Shown: positions 40,323 to 48,155 of the stretch, piece by piece
Numbering within the stretch: the stretch's first letter is position 1
Layout of the letters: every line of letters starts with the position of its first letter
NCBI GenBank assembly: GCA_934317215.1
Contig: CAKREH010000023.1
Coordinates: 1 to 55,589, forward strand
From: an uncultured Roseburia sp.
Lineage (GTDB): Bacteria > Bacillota > Clostridia > Lachnospirales > Lachnospiraceae
Reading direction: 5' to 3'
Length of the DNA: 55,589 nt
Position numbers and translations under genes: made by a program
Notes under the pieces: generated by a model
What the model saw: the letters and a program-made list of their open reading frames with translations, nothing else
Database searches by the model: none
What the model was told of the DNA's origin: nothing

Positions 40323-42272
40323 ATGGGGCTTTTGAGAGAATTAGAACAGAAAAATTTAGATGGTGTGATCCGGGCACTGACGGAAAATCCAACCTGTGTC
40401 GATGATACGACGGAAAAAGGTGTGCCGCTAGCGTTATATGCCGCAGAACTTGGAGATTTTGGCATTGTAAAATATATTGTCGAGTATTCGAGGGCGAGTA
40501 TGAACACAGTGGATGAAGACCACCGGACGATTCTGCACTATGCAGCGAGATCCGGGAATCTGGAGATGAACCGGTATCTGGTGGAGAAGGTCGGAATGGA
40601 TATTACTGCCGGTGACAGATGGTGTGTGACACCATATCAGATTGCATATGAAAGAAAAGATGAGAAACTTCTTTCTTATTACAAAGAGCGCATAGGTGCA
40701 TCTTATGAGGAGATGTATCACAATCCGATACGCCGTGGCATGTTCCCGGATCCATCAATTGTGAGAGTCGGGGAAGACTACTATATGGTGAATTCCTCGT
40801 TTATCTTTTTTCCGTGTATCCCAATCTCACATTCGAAAGATCTGATCCACTGGGAGATCATCGGCCATGCGATTACAGAGCCGGAGTGGGCATCACTGGA
40901 TGAATTAGAGGGTGGCAGAGGCTACTGGGCACCGGATATTTCCTATGATAATGGAAAATTTTATATCACGGCAACTTATAGACTGAATGACACAGGAACC
41001 GTATACCGCAAACAGATCGTGGTGAGTTCCGAAAAACCGGAAGGACCATACAGTAAGCCGGCAATTATCGATGAAGATGGAATCGATCCGTCCATCTTTC
41101 ACGAGGATGGCAGACATTATATGCTGTTAAACCGCGGGGCAAGGATCTTAGAATTAAACGAGGACTGTACAAAACAGATCTCAGAGGCAGAACTATTATA
41201 TTATGGGGATCAGAAACGTGCGCCGGAGGGACCGCATCTGTTAAAAAAAGACGGCTATTACTATCTGTTTCTGGCGGAGGGCGGAACCGGAGCCGGACAC
41301 CGGATCTCTGTTGCAAGAAGCAAGACTTTAATGGGTAATTATGAACCGTGTCCGTACAACCCGATCATGCGTCAGATGGATGAGGGAGCGGCGATCCAGC
41401 GCTGCGGTCACGGAAAACCGGTCTGCACCCAGAACGGGGAGTGGTATATGGTGTATCTCTGTGGCAGGATGATCGGAGATGGTTACAGCATGCTCGGAAG
41501 GGAGACGGCACTTGATCCGATCAGCTGGACGGCGGATGGCTGGCCGGTCGTAAACGGTTTAAAGGGACCTTCGGTTCTGCAGAAAAAACCGGATCTTCCG
41601 GAGTGGATGCCAAAAGAGGCTGCGTCTGTCAGTGAAGACGGGATACGTTCCGTGGCAGCAGATGCAGAGCAGACAATGACGGCAGCCGCAGGCTGGGATA
41701 AAAAATGGATGACGCCGCGTGTACCGGAGTGGGAAGGAATCCGTTTCCTGCCATCGGGAATCCGCATAAAAGGAAGCTGTTTCCCATTAAAAGATGTGGC
41801 AGCGAGAAATATTCTGCTGCAGAGACAGACTTCGTTTTGCTTTCGGGCGGAAACTGGTCTTTTTATACCGAAACTTGCAGACGGTCAGGAAGCAGGGCTG
41901 ACCTGTTATTATGATGAAAATACATGGGTGTGTCTTGCACTGTGTAAAGCGGATGCTTATTACATTCAGGTGAAAGAACATATCGGAGAGAAAGACATAC
42001 TACATGAAAAATATATGCTTTCTGATGACTGTGAAGGCAAAAAAATCACATTGAAAGTGAAAACGGAGTATTTAAGACGGCTTTTTACATTTTGTGTGGA
42101 AGGGCAGGAGGAAACGGCGGCAGCGGAACTGCCGGATGTTTTTTATCTCTGTGATGAGGGGATACGCATGGGAAAACGCTTTACCGGAGCGATGACAGGA
42201 ATCTATGCGGTTGCCGGAGAGCAGAAACTATATGCAGATTTTTCGCATTTTATTTATCAGGATATAGAATGA
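40323..42272 (+). CDS. Ankyrin-repeat/GH43 fusion protein
   Basis: The 649-residue protein starts right after the previous stop. Residues 1-125 read as three to four ankyrin repeats (VPLALYAAELGDFGIVKYIV, then RTILHYAARSGNLEMNRYLV, then WCVTPYQIAYERKDEKLLSYY). From about 132 a complete GH43 propeller begins with FPDPSIVRVGEDYYMVNSSF (D143 as base) and includes YWAPDISYDNGKFYITATY and APEGPHLLKKDGYYYLFLAE. A C-terminal beta domain follows. The enzyme should act on arabinose- or xylose-linked pectic oligosaccharides. The ankyrin part suggests binding to another protein; the partner is unknown. Confidence 0.88.
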   Translation: MGLLRELEQKNLDGVIRALTENPTCVDDTTEKGVPLALYAAELGDFGIVKYIVEYSRASMNTVDEDHRTILHYAARSGNLEMNRYLVEKVGMDITAGDRWCVTPYQIAYERKDEKLLSYYKERIGASYEEMYHNPIRRGMFPDPSIVRVGEDYYMVNSSFIFFPCIPISHSKDLIHWEIIGHAITEPEWASLDELEGGRGYWAPDISYDNGKFYITATYRLNDTGTVYRKQIVVSSEKPEGPYSKPAIIDEDGIDPSIFHEDGRHYMLLNRGARILELNEDCTKQISEAELLYYGDQKRAPEGPHLLKKDGYYYLFLAEGGTGAGHRISVARSKTLMGNYEPCPYNPIMRQMDEGAAIQRCGHGKPVCTQNGEWYMVYLCGRMIGDGYSMLGRETALDPISWTADGWPVVNGLKGPSVLQKKPDLPEWMPKEAASVSEDGIRSVAADAEQTMTAAAGWDKKWMTPRVPEWEGIRFLPSGIRIKGSCFPLKDVAARNILLQRQTSFCFRAETGLFIPKLADGQEAGLTCYYDENTWVCLALCKADAYYIQVKEHIGEKDILHEKYMLSDDCEGKKITLKVKTEYLRRLFTFCVEGQEETAAAELPDVFYLCDEGIRMGKRFTGAMTGIYAVAGEQKLYADFSHFIYQDIE

Positions 42273-42281
42273 GGTAAACAA

Positions 42282-42944
42282 ATGGAAACAAAAAGACAGG
42301 AAGAAATCAAGAAACTTATGCAGATGCCGGAGGAAACGATCGCAAATCTGAGTGAATCAGAGGCAGACCAGTATGGCAGACTGGCACTTATGTTTTACAA
42401 AGAGACAGGGGATGAAAGCTATCGGGAAAAAGCAGAACAGATCCGTGCCGGACAGAAAGAGCTGCCGGAGGATGTATGTGCAATGCCGTTTTTCATGGAG
42501 TATGAAACAGTCTGTGGGAAAAAGGAGTGCTATAACCAGATCGTTGACCGGATGGAAAAGGAAGCCGAAAAAGGATTTGCGGATGCAGGGGAAAGAGACG
42601 CTTATTTAGTGGCACTGGTAGATGTGATCGACGGCATCAGTTTTGAGATCTATGAGAAATACAGGGAACTGATCACAGTTTACAAGCACGTGTTAAAGGA
42701 AGCTCTCGCAGAGGAAAAAGAGACGTCTGAACTTTCTTATGCGATACTGAAAGGATGCCGTATGGGAATCCTGCTGAAAGAAAAATACGCCAGAGCCGGA
42801 ATGCAGATGGCAGAACATCTGAAAAATACAGGTGCGGCAGTACAGACAGACGGATTTTCAAATATCGCAGCAAGAGTGTCAGAACAATATGATATGCTTG
42901 CAAAAGAACTGACGGAACAGGGAGGAAAAGAGGAATGGATGTAA
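42282..42944 (+). CDS. Shrunken GH105-like helical protein lacking the catalytic Asp
   Basis: This 220-residue helical protein aligns by eye with the GH105 at 51052: FYKETGDESYREKAEQI with LYDLTGKEKYRKAIDLV, MPFFMEYETVCGKKECYNQI with QPFYMEYETRFNDKKNYDDI, and SYAILKGCRMGILLKEKYARAG with AYALLKGVRLGFLPESYRIYG. The loops between them are missing, and proline takes the place of catalytic D142. It overlaps the GH28 gene by 10 bases. It is probably not an active hydrolase and may be a structural or regulatory partner. The frame is intact, so it is not simple decay. Confidence 0.7.
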   Translation: METKRQEEIKKLMQMPEETIANLSESEADQYGRLALMFYKETGDESYREKAEQIRAGQKELPEDVCAMPFFMEYETVCGKKECYNQIVDRMEKEAEKGFADAGERDAYLVALVDVIDGISFEIYEKYRELITVYKHVLKEALAEEKETSELSYAILKGCRMGILLKEKYARAGMQMAEHLKNTGAAVQTDGFSNIAARVSEQYDMLAKELTEQGGKEEWM

Positions 42945-44491
42945 GACTGATTATGAAATCCGCCCGCAATGCGGTCATTGAAATTGCAGATGGTGGAATT
43001 TACAATACAAAAGAAACATATCATATTCTGTTAAACGGTGAAGAAACATTTTCAACCGATACGGTCATCAATTCACTGTTTGATCTGAAACCACAGACAA
43101 AATACGAAGTCTCGGTGAAAACTGCAGATGGTGTCGAGAAGGGAAACATATCGTTCGTGACCGCATATGAATTTGTCACATTAAATGTCCGTGATTTTGG
43201 TGCTGCGGGCGATGGAAAGCAGGATGACACGAAGTTTATCCAGGCGGCGATCTTAGCCTGCCCGAAAGAGAGCCGTGTGCTTGTACCAAAGGGAACTTAC
43301 CGCATTACCAGCCTGTTTTTAAAAAGCAACCTGCGTTTCGAACTTGCAAAGGGAGCAGAGCTTGTCGCTGATACCGACCGGGCATCCTATCCGAAATTCC
43401 CGGGTGTGATTGAAAGTTATGATGAAACGAGTGAATATAACTTAGGAACATGGGAAGGAAATCCATTACCGATGTTTGCCGGGATCATTACTGGACTGGA
43501 TGTAGAAAATGTGCTGATTTATGGAAGAGGAACGATCAACGGCAATGCCTCAAAAGAAAACTGGTGGAAAAACCCGAAAGTGATGGTAGGTGCGTTCCGC
43601 CCACGCCTGTTTTTTTTAAGTCACAGTCAGAATGTGACACTCTGTGGTGTAACGTTTAAGAACAGTCCTTCCTGGACTCTGCATCCGTATTTTTCGGATA
43701 ACCTGAAATTCTATGGGGTAACGATCAACAATCCGAGCGATTCGCCAAATACGGACGGTCTTGATCCGGAATCCTGTAAAAATGTAGATATCGTCGGCGT
43801 AAAATTCTCACTCGGAGATGATTGTATCGCCGTGAAATCCGGTAAGATTTATATGGGAAAGAAATATAAGACACCTTCCGAGAACATCCATATCAGACAG
43901 TGCCTGATGGAGAATGGCCATGGTGCGGTGACAGTCGGAAGTGAGATGGCAGGCGGTGTCAAAAATCTGGTTGTGGAAGAGTGTCGTTTTTATGACACTG
44001 ACCGCGGACTCCGCATTAAGACACGCAGAGGACGTGGAAAAGATGCTGTCTTAGACCAGATCATTTTTAAGAAGATTGACATGGATCAGGTCATGACACC
44101 ATTTGTGGTAAATTGTTTCTATTTCTGTGACCCGGACGGCAAGACCAAGTTTGTCCAGAGCCGTGAGAAGATGCCGGTAGATGACGGCACGCCGGCGATC
44201 TTAAGACTTGATTTTGAGGATATTAAAGCCGAGAACTGCCATGTTGCAGCAGCACATTTCGATGGATTGCCAGAGCAGAAGATCGAGCGGATCGTCATGA
44301 AAAATATTTCTGTGACTTATGCAGAAAACCCGAAATCCGGTGTTCCAGCAATGTCTTCCGGTGTGGAAGAATGCACAAAGAAGGGAATCTTTGCGCGCAA
44401 CATCAAAGAACTGGTGTTGGAAAACGTGAAGATCGAAGGACAGGATGGAGAAATTCTTGTTACAGATGGAATTGACCATTTAGAACAGTAG
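42935..44491 (+). CDS. GH28 polygalacturonase, cytoplasmic
   Basis: The 518-residue protein begins at ATG 42935 behind GGGAGGAAAAGAGGA. Residues 1-85 are a fibronectin III-like domain, then NVRDFGAAGDGKQDDTKFIQ opens the right-handed beta-helix. Catalytic motifs are NTDGLDPES, GDDCIAVKSG, GHGAVTVGSE and RIKTRRGRG. GH28 enzymes hydrolyse alpha-1,4-galacturonan or related links. With no signal peptide, this one probably acts as an exo-enzyme on imported oligogalacturonides and releases galacturonate for UxaC. Confidence 0.94.
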   Translation: MDVRLIMKSARNAVIEIADGGIYNTKETYHILLNGEETFSTDTVINSLFDLKPQTKYEVSVKTADGVEKGNISFVTAYEFVTLNVRDFGAAGDGKQDDTKFIQAAILACPKESRVLVPKGTYRITSLFLKSNLRFELAKGAELVADTDRASYPKFPGVIESYDETSEYNLGTWEGNPLPMFAGIITGLDVENVLIYGRGTINGNASKENWWKNPKVMVGAFRPRLFFLSHSQNVTLCGVTFKNSPSWTLHPYFSDNLKFYGVTINNPSDSPNTDGLDPESCKNVDIVGVKFSLGDDCIAVKSGKIYMGKKYKTPSENIHIRQCLMENGHGAVTVGSEMAGGVKNLVVEECRFYDTDRGLRIKTRRGRGKDAVLDQIIFKKIDMDQVMTPFVVNCFYFCDPDGKTKFVQSREKMPVDDGTPAILRLDFEDIKAENCHVAAAHFDGLPEQKIERIVMKNISVTYAENPKSGVPAMSSGVEECTKKGIFARNIKELVLENVKIEGQDGEILVTDGIDHLEQ

Positions 44492-44496
44492 CAAAA

Positions 44497-44539
44497 AATA
44501 AGGCATATGCAGAATGAAATATTTTGTGTATGCCTTATT
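44497..44539 (+). terminator. Stem-loop between the GH28 and isomerase genes
   Basis: AATAAGGCATA (44497-44507) pairs perfectly with TATGCCTTATT (44529-44539). No T-run follows, so termination may be partial. Confidence 0.55.
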
Positions 44540-44568
44540 GCAGTAACCAGAAAGAGAGATGAAAATAT

Positions 44569-45405
44569 ATGCAGTTAGGAATACGTTTACACGATATCAA
44601 AAAAGCACCGTTAGAGGAGCGGCTTGCGATTGCAAAAGAGCAGGGATTTTTATGCGGGCATCTTGCACTCTCGAAAGTGATTTCTGAATATCCGGTAGAT
44701 GATGGGGCGCTGACGCCAGGATATGCGATGTACTTAAAAAATTTGTTTGCCAAAAATGATCTTGATATTGCAGTGCTTGGCTGTTATTTAAACCTTGCAA
44801 ACCCGAATGAGGAGCAGCTTGCAAAGATTACACACCGTTATATGGCACATATCCGTTTTGCATCGCTGCTTGGAGTGGGAGTGGTCGGAACAGAGACAGG
44901 TGCTGTCAATGAGGAATACAAATTTGAGGAAAAAAACCATTCGGATGAGGCTTTAGATATTTTTATCCAAAATGTAAAATCAGTGATTTCCTATGCGGAA
45001 AAAATGGGTGTTATTTTTGCAATCGAACCGGTATGGAAGCATATTGTATGTAACCCGAAAAGGGCAAGAAAGGTGCTTGATGCGGTCGCATCCCCAAATC
45101 TCCAGATTATTTTTGATCCGGTCAATCTTTTGGATATCAGCAATTATCAGGACAGGGAAACGATCATAGCAGAAGCAATCGAACTGCTTGGAGATGATAT
45201 TGCAATGGTACATATCAAAGATTTTGTCGTACAGGATGGAAAACTTGTATCCGTTGCAGCGGGTACCGGAGAGATGAACTATGGGCAGATCATCCGTTTT
45301 ATTAAGGAAAGAAAGCCGTATATACATGTAACGCTTGAAAATACGACACCGGAAAATGCAGTGCAGGCAAAAGAATATATACAGGGATTGTATGATGTGT
45401 GCTGA
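44569..45405 (+). CDS. Xylose isomerase-like TIM-barrel sugar phosphate isomerase/epimerase
   Basis: The 278-residue protein has the TIM-barrel layout of the AP endonuclease 2/sugar epimerase family. Likely metal ligands are in FAIEPVWKHIV (Glu), IIFDPVNLLD (Asp), MVHIKDF (His) and HVTLENTTPE (Glu). The substrate cannot be read from sequence; its place at the end of the pectin operon suggests a monosaccharide released from the imported oligosaccharide, such as rhamnose or a uronate. The ribosome site is a modest AGAGAG. Confidence 0.85.
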   Translation: MQLGIRLHDIKKAPLEERLAIAKEQGFLCGHLALSKVISEYPVDDGALTPGYAMYLKNLFAKNDLDIAVLGCYLNLANPNEEQLAKITHRYMAHIRFASLLGVGVVGTETGAVNEEYKFEEKNHSDEALDIFIQNVKSVISYAEKMGVIFAIEPVWKHIVCNPKRARKVLDAVASPNLQIIFDPVNLLDISNYQDRETIIAEAIELLGDDIAMVHIKDFVVQDGKLVSVAAGTGEMNYGQIIRFIKERKPYIHVTLENTTPENAVQAKEYIQGLYDVC

Positions 45406-45442
45406 CAGCGGGTATAAATATGTTGGTGTGGCAGATATTTTT

Positions 45443-45492
45443 AGACACAAAAGAGGGATGGCAGTATGAGATGCCATCCCTCTTTTGTGTCT
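45443..45492. terminator. Strong bidirectional terminator at the end of the pectin operon
   Basis: AGACACAAAAGAGGGATGGCA (45443-45463) pairs perfectly over 21 bp with the arm at 45472-45492, around an 8-base loop. Confidence 0.85.
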
Positions 45493-45507
45493 GATTTCAA
45501 AAAGAAC

Positions 45508-45634
45508 AAAGAGTCGCTTGCGACTCTTTCGCGCTCGAGCGGTGCTGTTTACAGCTAACTTCTACTCCGCGAGATGAGCATCCCGCCCGGAGGGCTTTTT
45601 AATTCATAGGACGTAAATTCCTATGAATTAAAAA
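45508..45634. repeat. Intergenic hairpin pair
   Basis: AAAGAGTCGC-TT-GCGACTCTTT (45508-45529) is a perfect 10-bp hairpin. TTTTTAATTCATAGG (45596-45610) pairs over 15 bp with 45620-45634. Together with the terminators on both sides, almost the whole gap between the isomerase and rpmB is structured. No gene is seen. Confidence 0.7.
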
Positions 45635-45666
45635 ACTGCCGTATCGGATTCGATGCGACAGTTTTT
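45631..45666 (-). terminator. Terminator of rpmB
   Basis: On the minus strand AAAAACTG pairs with CAGTTTTT across a GC-containing centre, 13 bases after the rpmB stop codon. The T-run is in place. It shares 4 bases with the neighbouring 15-bp hairpin. Confidence 0.75.
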
Positions 45667-45678
45667 CAGTGTTCAAAA

Positions 45679-45864
45679 TTAAGCTCTTTCAACTTTGCCG
45701 GATTTCAAACAGGAAGCACATACATATAATTTCTTAGGTGTTCCGTTTACTTTACAGCTCACACGCTTGATGTTTGATTTCCACATTCTATTTGATCTTC
45801 TATGAGAATGGCTGACATTATTTCCGAAATGAGCGCCCTTTCCACAAACTGCACATTTTGCCAT
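45679..45864 (-). CDS. rpmB: 50S ribosomal protein L28
   Basis: The 61-residue protein has the N-terminal MAKCAVCGKGAHFGNNVSHS with the zinc-type C-x2-C pair, and a second C-x2-C site near the C-terminus (YVCASCLKSGKV). This is the zinc-binding form of L28. It sits divergent from the asp23-fakA-recG run, a conserved order in Firmicutes. AAGGAGGTGC precedes the start. Confidence 0.98.
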   Translation of the reverse strand: MAKCAVCGKGAHFGNNVSHSHRRSNRMWKSNIKRVSCKVNGTPKKLYVCASCLKSGKVERA

Positions 45865-45925
45865 AGTTTTGCACCTCCTTGTTATTCACTAAGTCTGCTT
45901 GTACTATCAGACTCACAACATGTTT

Positions 45926-45954
45926 ATTTTAACAGATTCATTTTTATATTGCAA
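45926..45954 (-). promoter_or_regulatory. Promoter of rpmB
   Basis: On the minus strand TTGCAA (45954-45949) and TAAAAT (45931-45926) have a 17-base spacer. A TATAAT at 46017-46022 on the plus strand probably serves asp23, but its -35 box is poor. Confidence 0.65.
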
Positions 45955-46070
45955 GCAAATTTTAAAAAAAATATTAAAAATAGTAAACAGGACTAGGAAT
46001 TTTGGTAAAAAGCGGTTATAATAGACAATAAACTAGCGTTAATATGGCTTTGAAAGGAGCAGGAACGTAT

Positions 46071-46430
46071 ATGAATGGACATATGGATACCCAGTTGGGA
46101 AGAGTTTCAATAGACCCGGAAGTGATTGCAACTTATGCAGGCTCTGTGGCAGTGGAGTGCTTTGGAATCGTAGGCATGGCTGCTGTCAACATGAAAGATG
46201 GTCTGGTGAAGTTACTGAAAAAAGATTATTTGACACATGGTATTAATGTAGCGATTGACGAGGATAATAAGATCACAATTGATTTTCATGTGATCGTATC
46301 CTATGGTGTCAGCATCAGTACAGTTTCCGACAATTTAATTGAAACGGTAAGATATAAGGTAGAAGAGTTTACCGGACTGGAAATCAAAAAAATTAATATT
46401 TACGTCGAAGGCGTGCGTGTAATTGATTAA
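46071..46430 (+). CDS. Asp23/Gls24 family envelope stress protein
   Basis: ATG 46071 gives 119 residues with AGGAGCAGGAACGTAT upstream; ATG 46044 would add nine residues but lacks a ribosome site. The conserved core is ISIDPEVIATYAG-like, then VECFGIVGM, and VSYGVSISTVSDNL to the end VEGVRVID. Asp23 proteins line the membrane in staphylococci; next to fakA a link to fatty acid or envelope status is often proposed. fakA follows after 14 bases. Confidence 0.92.
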   Translation: MNGHMDTQLGRVSIDPEVIATYAGSVAVECFGIVGMAAVNMKDGLVKLLKKDYLTHGINVAIDEDNKITIDFHVIVSYGVSISTVSDNLIETVRYKVEEFTGLEIKKINIYVEGVRVID

Positions 46431-46444
46431 GGAGGACATAAAAG

Positions 46445-48142
46445 GTGGAAATCACTACGATAAATACTGAGCTTGTGGCGAAGATGTTTCTTGCCGGAGC
46501 AAAGAATCTGGATGCAAAGAAAGAATGGATCAACGAGCTGAACGTATTCCCGGTTCCGGATGGTGATACCGGTACAAATATGTCAATGACGATCATGTCA
46601 GCGGCAAGAGAGGTAAGTGCTTTGGAAAAACCGGAGATGAAGGCACTGGCAAAAGCTATCTCATCCGGTTCTTTAAGAGGGGCACGAGGTAACTCTGGTG
46701 TTATTCTTTCCCAGCTGTTCCGTGGTTTTACCAAGGTAATTGCTGAATACGATGAGATCAATGTACAGATTTTATCAGATTCTTTCCAGAAGGCCGTTGA
46801 GACAGCATACAAGGCTGTTATGAAGCCAAAAGAGGGAACAATCTTAACCGTTGCAAAAGGAATGTCTGACCGTGCATTAGAACTTTGCGATGATACAGAG
46901 GATCTGGTATATTTTTGTGAAGAGGTCATCAAAGAAGGTGACCGTGTATTAGATCTGACACCGGAGATGCTTCCTGTTTTAAAACAGGCTGGTGTTGTAG
47001 ATTCCGGCGGACAGGGACTGATGCAGGTTATGAAGGGAGCATTGGATGCACTGCTCGGCAAAGAGGTGGATTATACCATTGAGGGTGCTGAGACGGTGAA
47101 AAAGACACCGGAGAGTACAGGAACTTCCTATAATATCGAAGCGCAGGCAAATCAGGAGATTAAGTTTGCATATTGTACACAGTTCCTTATCATGCTTGAC
47201 ACACCGATCACACTGCAGCAGGAGAATGAGTTTAAGTCTTATTTGGAGACGATCGGTGATTCCATCGTTGTTGTCGCAGATGATGAGATCGTGAAGGTAC
47301 ATGTACATACCAACGATCCGGGTCTTGCAATGCAGAGAGGACTTACTTATGGTTCCCTGACGACGATCATCATTGAAAATATGAAGTTAGAGCGTGATGA
47401 GAAGATTTCCGCCCTGAAAGAAAAAGAGATGCAGTCAGCCGGCATTCCGGAAGAAAAAGAGGAAAAACCGGCAGAACCTCCAAAAGAGATGGGATTTATT
47501 TCCGTCAGCATCGGGGAAGGAATCAACGAGATCTTCAGAGGTCTTGGTGTTGATTACATCATCGAGGGTGGCCAGACCATGAACCCGAGTACCGAGGATA
47601 TGTTAAATGCCATTGAAAAAGTAAATGCAAAGACTGTATTTATTCTGCCGAACAATAAAAACATTATCCTTGCGGCAAATCAGGCAGCATCCCTTGTGGA
47701 GGATAAAAAGATTATTGTTATCCCGACAAAGACGATTCCACAGGGTATTACTGCTTTGATCAATTATATTCCGGACAGTACGCCAGAGGATAATGAACAG
47801 CGCATGAGTTCTGAGATCTCCATGGTAAAGACTGGTCAGGTTACCTATGCAGTCCGTGATACGGTGATTGACGATAAAGAAATCAAACAGGACGACTTTA
47901 TGGGTATCGGCGATTCTGGTATTCTTTCCGTAGGGCAAAATTTAGAGCCGACAGTCATGGATATGATGAAACAGCTTGTGGATGAAGATTCTGCAATTGT
48001 CAGCATTTACTATGGTGAGGATACGAAGGAAGAAGACGCCGATGCACTTGGTGAGAAGATCGGTGAGGCATTCCCGGATGTTGAGATTGAGGTTCACTAT
48101 GGCGGACAGCCGATTTACTATTATGTGATTTCGGTAGAATAA
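46445..48142 (+). CDS. fakA: Fatty acid kinase catalytic subunit FakA (DAK2/YloV)
   Basis: The 565-residue protein starts at a GTG behind AAGGAGG. The DhaL-type kinase domain is at the N-terminus, with FPVPDGDTGTNMSMTI carrying the metal-binding aspartates and SLRGARGNSGVILSQLFRG. A middle domain follows, and the C-terminal part (YIIEGGQTMNPSTEDML) resembles the family's DegV-like half. FakA phosphorylates FakB-bound fatty acids. FakB is not in this window. The gene order asp23-fakA-recG is conserved across Firmicutes. Confidence 0.94.
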   Translation: MEITTINTELVAKMFLAGAKNLDAKKEWINELNVFPVPDGDTGTNMSMTIMSAAREVSALEKPEMKALAKAISSGSLRGARGNSGVILSQLFRGFTKVIAEYDEINVQILSDSFQKAVETAYKAVMKPKEGTILTVAKGMSDRALELCDDTEDLVYFCEEVIKEGDRVLDLTPEMLPVLKQAGVVDSGGQGLMQVMKGALDALLGKEVDYTIEGAETVKKTPESTGTSYNIEAQANQEIKFAYCTQFLIMLDTPITLQQENEFKSYLETIGDSIVVVADDEIVKVHVHTNDPGLAMQRGLTYGSLTTIIIENMKLERDEKISALKEKEMQSAGIPEEKEEKPAEPPKEMGFISVSIGEGINEIFRGLGVDYIIEGGQTMNPSTEDMLNAIEKVNAKTVFILPNNKNIILAANQAASLVEDKKIIVIPTKTIPQGITALINYIPDSTPEDNEQRMSSEISMVKTGQVTYAVRDTVIDDKEIKQDDFMGIGDSGILSVGQNLEPTVMDMMKQLVDEDSAIVSIYYGEDTKEEDADALGEKIGEAFPDVEIEVHYGGQPIYYYVISVE

Positions 48143-48155
48143 GAATGGAGTAAAA

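Noticed and set aside
46393..47061. 222-codon open frame on the minus strand
   Set aside because: It is antisense to fakA and the end of asp23, is serine-rich without motifs, and has no ribosome site of note.
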